This document shows positions 50,432-59,834 of a DNA stretch of 64,000 nucleotides, one piece after another (position 1 is the first letter of the stretch; every line of letters begins with the position of its first letter). The notes beneath the pieces were generated by a model. That model ran no database searches. It saw nothing but the letters and a program-made list of their open reading frames with translations, and was not told the DNA's origin. The stretch comes from Pedobacter frigiditerrae (GTDB lineage: Bacteria > Bacteroidota > Bacteroidia > Sphingobacteriales > Sphingobacteriaceae), in contig NZ_JAVTSS010000001.1 of NCBI RefSeq assembly GCF_032678705.1, positions 2,418,001 through 2,482,000 of the forward strand. The letters run 5' to 3'. Position numbers and translations under genes: made by a program.

Positions 50432-51634
50432 ATGTCAAGTTCAAACACCCCAATTCCATTAAATGAGATGGAAAGAATAATTACGCTTTCCGATTATGAT
50501 CTTGACTACTCTGGTTTAGAGAATAACTTTAAAGACATTATACATTTAGCGGCTAGAGTTGCTGGCACAGAGATATCTTTAATTAATCTTATTGACTCAT
50601 TCACTCAATGGTCAATAGCTCATCATGGCTTAGAAATTGACCAAATGCCGAGAGAAGAATCAGTTTGCCAATATACCATAATGGGAGATGATCATTTTGA
50701 AGTTGAGGATCTTTCAGCCGATGCTCGTTTTACAAATAAATTCTATGTAGACAAACCTCTTAGCCTACGTTATTATTTTGGCATACCTTTAAAAACAAGT
50801 ACTGGCTTTAATATTGGTGCCTTATGTGTATTAGACACTAGTTTTAAAAAACTTACACCAGAAAAGGTTGAGCTTTTAAAGTTAATCGCAAATGAGATTG
50901 TAAATCGATTAAATACCATAAAGCTTTTACAAGAGTTAAAAAGCAAGCTAAACGATGCAAAAGAAACTCACAAAAGAGTTGCACATGATATTAGAGGGCC
51001 CTTGTCTGGTATAATTGGCATTTCAGAAATTATTAGCGAACGAGGCAATGAGAATCAGCTTGATGAGGTGATGGATTTTGTAACACTAATTCATAAAAGT
51101 AGTAGATCAATTCTTGATCTTGCAGATGAAATTTTAACTGAAGAAAAGAAGAGGTTGGGCGAGCCACAAGGTGATGGATTTAACTTAACTGTTTTTAAAG
51201 AAAAATTAGAAAAATTATACCTACCTCAGGCACAAAATAAAGGCATAGCCTTAAATATAAATAACGACCCAAAACTGGCAACCATACCAATTTCAAAAAA
51301 CAAATTACTGCAAATTGTAGGTAATCTTATTTCAAATGCCATTAAATTTACACCACAAGGTGGAAGCGTTATTGTAGATTTAGATTTAGCCTTAGAGATG
51401 AACAACAAAACCTTAAAAATAACAGTGTCAGATACTGGAGAAGGTTTAGATGAAGGTGCTATATCAAATATTCTCAACGGTAGCCAGACCACTTCGCAAG
51501 GTACAGGTGGCGAGAGCGGTTACGGCTTTGGTTTAGCTATGGTAAAACATTTAGTTGATAGCTTAAAAGGCAAAATGGAAATCACCTCTGAAGAAGGAAA
51601 AGGCGCTAAATTTGTAATTACTATCTCTCAATAA
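50432..51634 (+). CDS. GAF-domain sensor histidine kinase
   Basis: 400 residues, cytosolic, no membrane helix. A GAF domain fills about residues 25-165 (FKDIIHLAARVAGTEISLIN, FGIPLKTSTGFNIGALCVLD). A HisKA dimer domain follows with phospho-acceptor His185 in HDIRGPLSG, then an ATPase domain with N box NLISNAIKFTP, G1 DTGEGL and G2 GYGFGLAM. The signal sensed by GAF is unknown. It is transcribed away from the stand-alone response regulator of the glycan locus. A bidirectional hairpin follows. Confidence 0.87.
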   Translation: MSSSNTPIPLNEMERIITLSDYDLDYSGLENNFKDIIHLAARVAGTEISLINLIDSFTQWSIAHHGLEIDQMPREESVCQYTIMGDDHFEVEDLSADARFTNKFYVDKPLSLRYYFGIPLKTSTGFNIGALCVLDTSFKKLTPEKVELLKLIANEIVNRLNTIKLLQELKSKLNDAKETHKRVAHDIRGPLSGIIGISEIISERGNENQLDEVMDFVTLIHKSSRSILDLADEILTEEKKRLGEPQGDGFNLTVFKEKLEKLYLPQAQNKGIALNINNDPKLATIPISKNKLLQIVGNLISNAIKFTPQGGSVIVDLDLALEMNNKTLKITVSDTGEGLDEGAISNILNGSQTTSQGTGGESGYGFGLAMVKHLVDSLKGKMEITSEEGKGAKFVITISQ

Positions 51635-51666
51635 AAGAAAGCCACTTAAAAAAGTGGCTTTCTTTT
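51634..51666. terminator. Bidirectional terminator between kinase and efflux genes
   Basis: AAAGAAAGCCACTT and AAGTGGCTTTCTTTT are perfect complements around a 4-5-nt A loop, with A and T runs outside, between convergent genes. Confidence 0.85.
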
Positions 51667-51674
51667 ATTTTAAA

Positions 51675-53084
51675 TTACTGCCAACCACCACCAAGCGCTC
51701 TATATAAAGAAACACTTGCATTTAATTGCGCTGTTTTTAAAGTAGTTAAATCTAATTCTCCTTGCAATAAATTTCCTTGAGCAGTTATAACTTCTAAATA
51801 GTTAGCCATTCCACTTTTAAAAAGTAAATCAGAGTTTTTAACTGCTAACTGCAAGGTTTTTACCCTGTTCTGCGCAATCGAATATTCTGATCTTAGGTTA
51901 ACAATTTTAGCTTGTTCGTTAGAAACCTCAACCACAGCTCCGATTACAGCTTGTCTGAATAATAAAACCGATTGGTCTCTTTCTACTTTTGCCAATTCGA
52001 ATTGCGTTTTTAACTCTTTACGTTGAAAAATTGGCTGGGTAATTCCTCCACCAACAACGCCGAATAAGGAGGCTGGAATATTGAACCAATTGCTTGCTTG
52101 GAAAGAATTTAATCCGCCACTAGCAGAAATGACTAAGCTTGGATATAATCTTGCATTTGCAATACCAACTTTAGCATTTGCAATTTTTAATCCCAACTCT
52201 ACATTTTTTACGTCTGGTCTGATGCTTAACATTGTTGCCGGAACACCAGTTGCTAATTGCTCTGGAACGGTTAATTGCTCTAAAGTTATTGCTCGTTCAA
52301 TAGCCGAAGGAAATCTTCCAGTTAAAGCACTTAATGCATTTTCTTGAATACTTATTTCTTGAGTAATTTGAGGAATCAACTGAGAAGCTCTTAATTGTTG
52401 ACCTTCTGCCTGTTGAATTGCCAAAGAAGTAACTTGACCAGCATCAAACTGCATTTTTATCATTTTTAATGTATTGTTATTTAACTCTACATTTCTTTTA
52501 GCCACGGCTAATTGTGCATCTAACATCAATAATCTGTAAAAACCTGAAGCTACTTCTGCAACAATCCTAGTTTGCACTGCCTTTTTAACTTCGGCTGATT
52601 GTAAATACCCAGCGTAGGCTGCTTCTTTTTGCTTCTTGATTTTACCCCAAATGTCTGCTTCCCAAGTCAAAGCTAAATTTGCATTATAGTCTTCAATGTG
52701 ACTCGTGTTTAAAAATTGCGAAGTACTTAATCCGTTTAAGCTATTGTCTGAAGGACGATTTGAACTTGCATTAATTTGCAAGTTCAATTGAGGGATATTA
52801 CCGAGTTTTGCTCTTTTCAAAATCAGCTCTGCTGCGTCGATATTTTTTAAGGCAATTTGTAAATCGAAGTTTCTTAGCAAAGCGCTATCAATTAAATTAC
52901 GAATTGCAGGTGTGCTGAAAAAATCCTTAATCGGCAAAGCACCAATGCTGCTTGTATCTGTGCTTAATATATCCCTAAAATTTCCTGGGATCTCTTCTTT
53001 TGGAGCTAAAACTTCTCTAGCAATGCCACAACTACTTAATATGAAGAGTAATAGGGCAAAAGATATATTTTTAATTGTGTTCAT
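51675..53084 (-). CDS. RND efflux outer-membrane lipoprotein (TolC/NodT family)
   Basis: 469 residues from ATG at 53084, chosen because it gives a lipoprotein signal (MNTIKNISFALLLFILSSCG, Cys19). Two repeats of the outer-membrane factor fold are visible: DLQIALKNIDAAELILKRAK and the second half with VKNVELGLKIANAKVGIANA and RLYPSLVISASGGLNSF. It forms the trimeric exit duct for the pump encoded upstream. It is the third gene of the MFP-RND-OMF operon. Confidence 0.9.
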   Translation of the reverse strand: MNTIKNISFALLLFILSSCGIAREVLAPKEEIPGNFRDILSTDTSSIGALPIKDFFSTPAIRNLIDSALLRNFDLQIALKNIDAAELILKRAKLGNIPQLNLQINASSNRPSDNSLNGLSTSQFLNTSHIEDYNANLALTWEADIWGKIKKQKEAAYAGYLQSAEVKKAVQTRIVAEVASGFYRLLMLDAQLAVAKRNVELNNNTLKMIKMQFDAGQVTSLAIQQAEGQQLRASQLIPQITQEISIQENALSALTGRFPSAIERAITLEQLTVPEQLATGVPATMLSIRPDVKNVELGLKIANAKVGIANARLYPSLVISASGGLNSFQASNWFNIPASLFGVVGGGITQPIFQRKELKTQFELAKVERDQSVLLFRQAVIGAVVEVSNEQAKIVNLRSEYSIAQNRVKTLQLAVKNSDLLFKSGMANYLEVITAQGNLLQGELDLTTLKTAQLNASVSLYRALGGGWQ

Positions 53085-53186
53085 TTCATTAAATTTTAAT
53101 TGTACCATTTCCTTAACCACAAGGAAATTAAAGGCAAGAACTCACTAGAGATAGTTTGTTCCTGCTGTTGTGTTTGTGTGTGCTGA

Positions 53187-56100
53187 TTAGTTTCCATAAT
53201 CTTCTGCATGCGCAACTGCTATTGGTGCACCAGTAACTTTCTCTTGTAAAAATTGGAAGATGATAAACAATACAGGAATAACAAACACACCTAAAACAAC
53301 GCCAAAAACCATCCCACCTGCTGCTGCAATACTAATGGAGTGATTTCCCAAAGCTGATGGACCAACTGCTCTCATCATCGGAATCATACCCACAATAAAT
53401 GCTAACGAAGTCATGATAATCGGACGTAGCCTTAATTTTGCTGCTTCTAACGATGCTGACAATAAAGATTTACCTGCTCTTCTTCGCTGAATAGCAAACT
53501 CTACAATTAGGATGGCGTTTTTAGCCAGCAAACCGATGAGCATTACCAAAGCCACTTGAACATAAATATTGTTAGAAATTCCAGTTAGGCCAATTGCCGC
53601 AAACACACCAAATATTCCTGTAGGGATGGATAAAATTACAGCCCAAGGCAAAATGTAACTCTCATACTGAGCTGACAACAAGAAATAAACAAACAATAAA
53701 CAAAGGATAAAAATGATAGCCGATTGTCCGCCAGAAGAAAGTTCTTCTTTAGTCATTCCAGAAAACTCATAGCCATAACCACCTGGCAATTGTTTAGCCG
53801 CAACTTCTTCTACTGCTCTAATGGCATCTCCAGAACTAAAACCTGGTTTTGTCATTGCATTTAAACCAATAGAATTAAATAGATTATAACGTGATGCTGT
53901 TTCTGGTCCGTAAACTCTTTCTAATTTAACCAAAGTATTAATTGGAACCATTTCGCCAGTTTTGTTTTTCACAAACACACCATCCATTGCCGCAGAATTA
54001 GCTCTGTCTGTTTTATCAGCTTGCACAACAACTCTGTAATATTTACCAAAACGGTTAAAATCTGATGCTTGTGCACTACCAAAATAGGCTTGCATGGTTT
54101 GTAAGATATCCTTAACACTTACACCCAATTGGGCCGCTTTAACTTCATCTAATTTCATTTCCAATTGTGGATAATCAGACTTAAAAGAGGTAAAGGCAAA
54201 GGCAATCTCTGGACGTTTCATCAGCTCTGCTATAAAGTTGTTAGATACAGCACTAAACTTGTCTAATGAGCCACCTGTTTTGTCTTGCAATACCATATCT
54301 AAACCATCGATATTGCTAAAACCTGGAACGGTTGGGAAAGTGAACACGAAGAAATTTGCGCCTTTAATGGCTGACAATTTACCTCTAACTTCATTCATGA
54401 TTCCATCAATGTCTTTTATCTTACCTCTTTCATCTGTCAACTTTAAAAGCACAAATAACACACCTGATGATGGACTAGATGATTGTGTAAGCATATTGAA
54501 ACCTGATAAACCCATCAAGGTTTGTTTAGATTCCATTGTCCCTAACAAGCTTTCAGCTTGTTTAATTACATCCGTTGTGCGGTCTAAAGAAGCGCCTGCT
54601 GGCATTGATAAGGAAATTGCCAAAAATCCTTGGTCTTCTGAAGGAATAAATCCAGATGGCGTTCTCTTAATCATCACCCCTGTGGCAATAATTACCGCAG
54701 CCAAGCCAACCAATGTTAACCAACGAAAACGAACTAAAAATCTTAACGTATTGGTATATTGATTAGTGATTTTCTCAAACCCAGAGTTAAAACCTGCAAA
54801 GAATTTTTCTTTAAAAGTTTTCTTTTCCGCACCTGCGTGATGATTTTCTTTCAAAAACAACGCTGCCAAAGCAGGGCTTAATGTCAATGCATTTACAGCA
54901 GAAATTACAATCGCAATTGCCAATGTAAAGGCAAACTGTCTATAAAACAGACCTGTTGAGCCTTCCATAAATCCTACTGGTAAAAACACAGCAGACATAA
55001 CTAAAGTAATGGAAATAATTGCTCCAGTAATTTCACTCATCGCAGCAGCAGTTGCAACTTTTGGTGCCAAATGGCGATGTTCCATTTTTGCGTGTACCGC
55101 CTCGACGACCACAATCGCATCATCGACGACAATACCAATTGCTAATACTAAGGCAAATAAAGTCAATAGATTAATAGAGAAGCCGAAAATCCACATGAAG
55201 AAAAACGTTCCTAAAATGGCTACTGGTACTGCAATAGCAGGAATTAACGTAGAACGGAAATCTTGCAAGAAGATAAACACAACGATGAAAACCAGAATAA
55301 ACGCTTCAATCAAGGTGTGAATTACTTGGTCTATAGATTGGTCTAAAGCATTTTTAGTATTGTATAAAATTAAATGTTTAACTCCTTTTGGGAAGTTTTT
55401 AGCTGATTTTTCCATCAGCTTTGCGATAGCAATTTGAATTTGATTAGAGTTAGAACCTGCTAACTGTACAACACCAATATTGATACCTGGTTTACCATTT
55501 ACCCTTGTGAAATTGGTATAAGAATAAGCACCAAATTCTATTCTCGCTAAGTCTTTTAACCTTAAAATAGAACCATCTGGGTTAGCTTTGATAACCATTT
55601 CGCCATATTGTTCTGGCTTGTTTAATTTTCCTTTGTAGGTAATTACATACTCAAAAGATTCTTTACTGCTTTCGCCGAATTTACCTGGCGCAGCTTCTAA
55701 GTTTTTATCTTGAATAACAGCCATTACTTCTTTTGGCGTTAATCCGTAAGTTGCCATTTTAGAGGGGTTTAACCAAACCCTCATCGAATAATCTTTATTA
55801 CCACCAAAAATAGTAGCAGAACCTACTCCTGGAATACGTTTAATGTCTGGAATGATATTAATTTGAGCGTAATTGGCTAAGAAAGTTTGGTCGTAGTTTT
55901 TCTCATCATCTGTAAAAAGGTCTACAACCATAATTAGACTATTCTGCTGTTTTGCAGTTGTTATACCAGCTTGCACAACTTCTGTAGGCAATTGGCTAGT
56001 AGCTTGCGAAACCCTGTTTTGAACATTTACCGCAGCTTGGTCGGGGTTTGTACCTAATTTGAAATAAACTGTAATTACCAATGAGCCATCGTTACTTGCT

Positions 56101-56342
56101 GTAGAGCTCATGTAACTCATGTTCTCTACTCCGTTAATTGCCTCCTCTAATGATGGAGCAACCGAACGCAATACAGTTTCTGCATTTGCACCAGGGTAAA
56201 AAGCCATAACCTGAACCGCAGGTGGCGCAATATCTGGAAATTGTTGAAGTGGTAATTTAGATAATCCCAGTACACCCAGAATTACTAAAAGGATAGAAAT
56301 AACCGTTGCTAAAACCGGTCTGTTTAGAAATATTTTGAACAT
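53187..56342 (-). CDS. RND multidrug efflux transporter (HAE1/AcrB type)
   Basis: 1051 residues, twelve transmembrane helices and two large periplasmic loops. The opening MFKIFLNRPVLATVISILLV and QQFPDIAPPAVQVMAFYPGA are typical. The proton-relay aspartates lie in IGIVVDDAIVVVEAV (helix 4), and the second half repeats the pattern with LIGLLAKNAILIVEFA. It pumps drugs or other amphiphiles by proton exchange. It starts 4 bp before the end of the MFP gene region (MFP stop at 56347), as expected for a pump operon. Confidence 0.95.
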   Translation of the reverse strand: MFKIFLNRPVLATVISILLVILGVLGLSKLPLQQFPDIAPPAVQVMAFYPGANAETVLRSVAPSLEEAINGVENMSYMSSTASNDGSLVITVYFKLGTNPDQAAVNVQNRVSQATSQLPTEVVQAGITTAKQQNSLIMVVDLFTDDEKNYDQTFLANYAQINIIPDIKRIPGVGSATIFGGNKDYSMRVWLNPSKMATYGLTPKEVMAVIQDKNLEAAPGKFGESSKESFEYVITYKGKLNKPEQYGEMVIKANPDGSILRLKDLARIEFGAYSYTNFTRVNGKPGINIGVVQLAGSNSNQIQIAIAKLMEKSAKNFPKGVKHLILYNTKNALDQSIDQVIHTLIEAFILVFIVVFIFLQDFRSTLIPAIAVPVAILGTFFFMWIFGFSINLLTLFALVLAIGIVVDDAIVVVEAVHAKMEHRHLAPKVATAAAMSEITGAIISITLVMSAVFLPVGFMEGSTGLFYRQFAFTLAIAIVISAVNALTLSPALAALFLKENHHAGAEKKTFKEKFFAGFNSGFEKITNQYTNTLRFLVRFRWLTLVGLAAVIIATGVMIKRTPSGFIPSEDQGFLAISLSMPAGASLDRTTDVIKQAESLLGTMESKQTLMGLSGFNMLTQSSSPSSGVLFVLLKLTDERGKIKDIDGIMNEVRGKLSAIKGANFFVFTFPTVPGFSNIDGLDMVLQDKTGGSLDKFSAVSNNFIAELMKRPEIAFAFTSFKSDYPQLEMKLDEVKAAQLGVSVKDILQTMQAYFGSAQASDFNRFGKYYRVVVQADKTDRANSAAMDGVFVKNKTGEMVPINTLVKLERVYGPETASRYNLFNSIGLNAMTKPGFSSGDAIRAVEEVAAKQLPGGYGYEFSGMTKEELSSGGQSAIIFILCLLFVYFLLSAQYESYILPWAVILSIPTGIFGVFAAIGLTGISNNIYVQVALVMLIGLLAKNAILIVEFAIQRRRAGKSLLSASLEAAKLRLRPIIMTSLAFIVGMIPMMRAVGPSALGNHSISIAAAGGMVFGVVLGVFVIPVLFIIFQFLQEKVTGAPIAVAHAEDYGN

Positions 56343-56346
56343 CTTA

Positions 56347-57543
56347 TTATTTATTTGAGGCGTTATAAGCCGTTACTGTTTTTGCTTTTTCAGGTTGGAT
56401 TAAATCTCCTTCTTTTAAGCTTTCGAAACCTTTAGATACAATTTGGTCTCCTGATTTTAAACCATCTTCTACCAAATAATTGGTACCACTTGTACCCAGC
56501 ACTTTAATTGGTTGTTTACTTATTTTGTTGTCTTTACCTACAGCAAACACAAATACCTTATCCTGTATTTCAACAGTAGCAGATTGAGGCACTAACAAGA
56601 TATCGTTGTGCTCAATGCCTAATCTTACTTTACCTGTATTTCCCGACCTTAATAAACCTTGTGCATTTGCAAAACTGGCTCTTAAGGTGATGGCACCAGT
56701 AGTTTTATCAAACTGACCATCAATCATATCAATTTTTCCTGTTGAAGGATAAATTGTTTGGTCAGCCAATACCAAAGAAACTGGAGGCAAATGTTTAATT
56801 CTATCTGCAACAGAATTACCCTGGTATTTTGCATTAAAATTGATGAAGTCTGTTTCCGCTAAAGAAAAGTAAACGTGTACTTCATGCACATCAGAAAGTT
56901 GGGTTAAAGATTCAACATCTGTTGGACCAACTAAACTACCTTGCTTTTTAGGCAACCTACCGATGTAACCACTTATTGGCGCCTTAATTTGAGTGTAGTT
57001 TAAATTAATTTGTGCACTGTTAACATTAGATTTTGCTTGTTCTACGTTTGCCAAGGCTATTTCGTGTGCTGTTTTTGCAGTTTGCAACTGATAAGCAGAA
57101 ACTACTTTTGCTTGAACTAGTGGCGTCAATTTATCAATTTCAAGTTGTGCATTTAAAACGGCAGCCTTTGCAGCTTGCAATGCCGCTTTTGCGGTATTTA
57201 ATTGAGCTCTAAAGGGCAATTCAGAAATTTGAAATAACAATTGGCCTTTGTTTACCAGTTGTCCTTCGTTAACAAGAACTCTGTCTATCGTACCAGCAAT
57301 CTGTGGACGGATTTCTAAATCCGTAGCACCTTGTATTGAAGCTGGATAATCTACAAATGTTTCCTGTGAACTCTGGCTAATAGTGATAACCGGCAATGCT
57401 GGAGCAGGGGCTGCAGCCATCTGGTCTGGATTACTGGTACAACTAGCTAAAAACAAAAGCGTTGTAACAAATAACAAAATTATCCATTCGTTAAATAATT
57501 TAACATTGTTAGATATTGGGGCAAGTTTAGAGATATGATTCAT
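56347..57543 (-). CDS. RND efflux periplasmic adaptor (membrane fusion protein)
   Basis: 398 residues. Lipoprotein signal with Cys35 (FLASCTSN) after an unusually long charged start. Domains: lipoyl/hairpin (ISELPFRAQLNTAKAALQAA, then VEQAKSNVNSAQINLNYTQI), beta-barrel (IKAPISGYIGRLPKKQGSLV) and membrane-proximal parts. It links the inner-membrane pump to the outer duct. One TetR-type operator half-decayed (57498-57514) lies within codons 10-15 of this gene. First structural gene of the pump operon. Confidence 0.9.
   Translation of the reverse strand: MNHISKLAPISNNVKLFNEWIILLFVTTLLFLASCTSNPDQMAAAPAPALPVITISQSSQETFVDYPASIQGATDLEIRPQIAGTIDRVLVNEGQLVNKGQLLFQISELPFRAQLNTAKAALQAAKAAVLNAQLEIDKLTPLVQAKVVSAYQLQTAKTAHEIALANVEQAKSNVNSAQINLNYTQIKAPISGYIGRLPKKQGSLVGPTDVESLTQLSDVHEVHVYFSLAETDFINFNAKYQGNSVADRIKHLPPVSLVLADQTIYPSTGKIDMIDGQFDKTTGAITLRASFANAQGLLRSGNTGKVRLGIEHNDILLVPQSATVEIQDKVFVFAVGKDNKISKQPIKVLGTSGTNYLVEDGLKSGDQIVSKGFESLKEGDLIQPEKAKTVTAYNASNK
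57498..57514. promoter_or_regulatory. TetR operator copy 3, inside the adaptor coding region
   Basis: ATTTAACATTGTTAGAT, a 17-bp near-palindrome related to the two copies at 57587 and 58246 (core TAACA-T/C-TGTTA). It overlaps codons 10-15 of the adaptor gene. Confidence 0.5.
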
Positions 57544-57586
57544 AATTATTGAGATTTTAATTTGTTTATTTTAACGTTTATAATTA

Positions 57587-57603
57587 ATCTAACACTGTTA
57601 GAT
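57587..57603. promoter_or_regulatory. TetR operator copy 2, upstream of the pump genes
   Basis: ATCTAACACTGTTAGAT is a perfect 17-bp palindrome. On the minus strand it follows a -7-like run TTTTTTTTGC (57611-57620) by about 7 nt, so it would cover the transcription start of the adaptor gene. Confidence 0.7.
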
Positions 57604-57622
57604 AATTGGGCAAAAAAAAGTT

Positions 57623-58222
57623 TTAGTCGTTAATGGTTTTAATAATTGCCTTAATAGCACTTCTTAAAATTTGCTGATTAATTTCATCATTAGCTCCTTT
57701 TTGAACTAAATTGATAGATACCAAGCCGTGAATTAACGACCAAAAAGTATAATATTTTAGGCAAGACGTATCTTCAGAAACAGGTTGTTTAGTCAGTAAT
57801 TTTTCAATTGCATCATAAAATAAATCTGTTGTATATTCAGCTTCAGGCATTTTAGTGTAAAGTTCACAACAATTAACTTGTACTCCGTACATTAATTGGT
57901 AAAATTCTTTTTCTTCAAATGCAAAATCCCAATAGGCAAGCCACATTGCTTCTAATTGTTCTTCGGAATCTTCTTTACTATCTCTGGCAGCCTTTACTTT
58001 AACACCTAGGTGCATGTATCCTTGCCTTGTTAGCTCAAATAAAATACCTTCTTTGTTTGAGAAGTATTCGTAAATAATCGGTGCTGTATATTCAATTACA
58101 TCAGCAATTTTACGCATACTTAACGCAGCCCAGCCCTCTTGTTTTACAATTTGTAAAGCAGCATCCAAAATACTCTTACGAGTTTCTTCTTTCTGACGCA
58201 GTATTCTTTCTTTACTTCCCAT
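57623..58222 (-). CDS. TetR family repressor of the efflux operon
   Basis: 199 residues. The N-terminal helix-turn-helix is typical: RKSILDAALQIVKQEGWAAL, SMRKIADVIEYTAPIIYEYF and SNKEGILFELT. The C-terminal ~130 residues are an all-helical ligand pocket (TetR_C-type, LMYGVQVNCCELYTKMPEA). Operator-like palindromes flank it on both sides (58246-58262 upstream, 57587-57603 downstream), so it likely represses itself and the pump genes. The inducer is unknown. Confidence 0.9.
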   Translation of the reverse strand: MGSKERILRQKEETRKSILDAALQIVKQEGWAALSMRKIADVIEYTAPIIYEYFSNKEGILFELTRQGYMHLGVKVKAARDSKEDSEEQLEAMWLAYWDFAFEEKEFYQLMYGVQVNCCELYTKMPEAEYTTDLFYDAIEKLLTKQPVSEDTSCLKYYTFWSLIHGLVSINLVQKGANDEINQQILRSAIKAIIKTIND

Positions 58223-58245
58223 TTTTATTTAAGTGCCATAAAATA

Positions 58246-58269
58246 ATCTAACACTGTTAAGCAAATGTA
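58246..58269 (-). promoter_or_regulatory. tetR promoter with TetR operator copy 1
   Basis: On the minus strand TACATTTGC (58261-58269), a perfect -7 box, runs directly into the operator (58246-58262, plus-strand ATCTAACACTGTTAAGC). The operator would cover the start of transcription, a direct arrangement for autoregulation. Confidence 0.65.
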
Positions 58270-58373
58270 TAAACAGTTTTTAAAATGCGTATCATTTATT
58301 TGTCAGATAAATGTGAAAGTGCTTTTAACAAACATTAACAGTCTTTTTTGAATGATATTTTTTACATTTAAAA

Positions 58374-59669
58374 ATGGAAACACGCTCTGAAAACTTAAAA
58401 CCTTGGTCAATTAGCAAAAGGTTTTTTACACTGTTATCTATCTACTTTGCCTTTTTGATGGTAGATTTTACCAGTAGCGATGAATTGTTTCCTCATTTTG
58501 TATATGTCTTGATGACTCCATATACTGAATTTTGGCATTGGATGGTGCCTTGGTTTGGAGAGCACGTTTTGCACTTAAGTTATCCCATTACTGTTAGACC
58601 AAATGGCAGCGGCGACACCACTTATAATTATGTGCTCCAACTTTTATGGATAATTTTTGCACTACTCATCACAACTATATGGACAATTTTAGATAGAAAA
58701 CGACCATCATATCATCAATTTCAATATTGGTCGAGAATAGTGATACGCTACTTTTTAGCCTATATGCTTTTCGTTTACGGATTTGTTAAGGTTATCAAAT
58801 TACAATTCCCTTTTCCCGATTTGATTAGATTAACTGAGCCTTATGGAGATTCTACACCTATGGGCTTAGCTTGGACTTTTGTTGGTTATTCATCAGGTTA
58901 TAACTTATTTACAGGCGGAGCAGAAGTTTTGGCTGGCATTCTTTTATTCTACAAACGCACCACACTTTTTGGTTCATTGGTTGCAATGACTGTGATGGCA
59001 AATGTCGTTGCGATGAATTTTGCCTATGATATTCCTGTAAAAATATTTTCGCTCAATCTGTTAATTATGGCTACTTGGATAGCTTGGTATGACAAGGATA
59101 GATTAATCAATTTCTTCTTCCTTAATAAAATTACCACTCCATCTGCAATTGAATATCCTTATCACACAAAGTGGAAAAAAATTGTTCAGCTTTCACTAAA
59201 GTCTATTGCTATTTTATTTGCGCTATACTCTACTTTATATAGTAACCTTAATATGGCCAAAGAATACGGAGACGCAGCACCTAAAGCTCCATTATATGGA
59301 ATTTATGATGTAAAAACTTTTAACCTAAAAGGTCAATTACTTGCACCATTGACAACAGATTCAACTCGTTGGAAAAGAATGATTATCGGTTATCCAGGTT
59401 ATGCCAGAATTACAAAAATGAATGATAGTATCTTTTGGGTAAAGTTAAAGGTAGACACAAGCCTAAAAAAATTACACTTCACATCAAACGAAGACCCAGA
59501 GGATAAATTTACGTGGAGTTATTTAAAACAAGGAAAAGACCAACTGACTGTAAAAGGTTTAATGGGAAAAGATTCGATAAATATTCAATTTAAACAGTTC
59601 GACCACACTCAGTTTAATCTGGTTAAAACTGGGTTTCATTGGATTAATGAGTATCCTAATAATAGGTAG
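58374..59669 (+). CDS. DoxX-like membrane protein with C-terminal soluble domain
   Basis: 431 residues. At least seven hydrophobic segments fill the first ~290 residues, including a DoxX-like core (LFVYGFVKVIKLQFPFPDLI and TGGAEVLAGILLFYKRTTLFG, then IPVKIFSLNLLIMATWIAWY). The last ~130 residues (from about TFNLKGQLLAPLTTD) are soluble and beta-rich. DoxX relatives occur in quinone or terminal-oxidase contexts and in thiol metabolism; this variant's function is unknown. It has no operon partner; tetR is divergent. Confidence 0.65.
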   Translation: METRSENLKPWSISKRFFTLLSIYFAFLMVDFTSSDELFPHFVYVLMTPYTEFWHWMVPWFGEHVLHLSYPITVRPNGSGDTTYNYVLQLLWIIFALLITTIWTILDRKRPSYHQFQYWSRIVIRYFLAYMLFVYGFVKVIKLQFPFPDLIRLTEPYGDSTPMGLAWTFVGYSSGYNLFTGGAEVLAGILLFYKRTTLFGSLVAMTVMANVVAMNFAYDIPVKIFSLNLLIMATWIAWYDKDRLINFFFLNKITTPSAIEYPYHTKWKKIVQLSLKSIAILFALYSTLYSNLNMAKEYGDAAPKAPLYGIYDVKTFNLKGQLLAPLTTDSTRWKRMIIGYPGYARITKMNDSIFWVKLKVDTSLKKLHFTSNEDPEDKFTWSYLKQGKDQLTVKGLMGKDSINIQFKQFDHTQFNLVKTGFHWINEYPNNR

Positions 59670-59834
59670 ATAGGTTTCGTTACGTCATTCCCGTACAAAC
59701 GGAATCCTAAAGAACCATACATAAATTTAGTTAGTTTTTCTATCGCATTAAGATACCCAATCGAGTTGGGTATGACGTGTCGATTAGATAGCCCCGATTT
59801 AATTTATGCTATCCTCAACCACAGTAAAACTTAA
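59670..59834. repeat. Intergenic repeat fragment with CGCATTAAGAT and a hairpin
   Basis: CGCATTAAGAT (59744-59754) recurs at 32441-32451, followed in each case by a short hairpin; here ATACCCAA-TCGA-GTTGGGTAT, there TCCCGA-GAAA-TCGGGA. A further gtcattcccgt motif precedes. Otherwise the gap shows nothing. Confidence 0.5.

Noticed and set aside
49843..51634. Response regulator and kinase as one operon
   Set aside because: They are divergent and 218 bp apart; functional pairing is possible but not shown by the arrangement.
54238..54762. 174-residue open frame opposite the RND pump gene
   Set aside because: It is antisense to strongly conserved pump sequence, has a composition typical of a shadow frame and no own promoter or leader.
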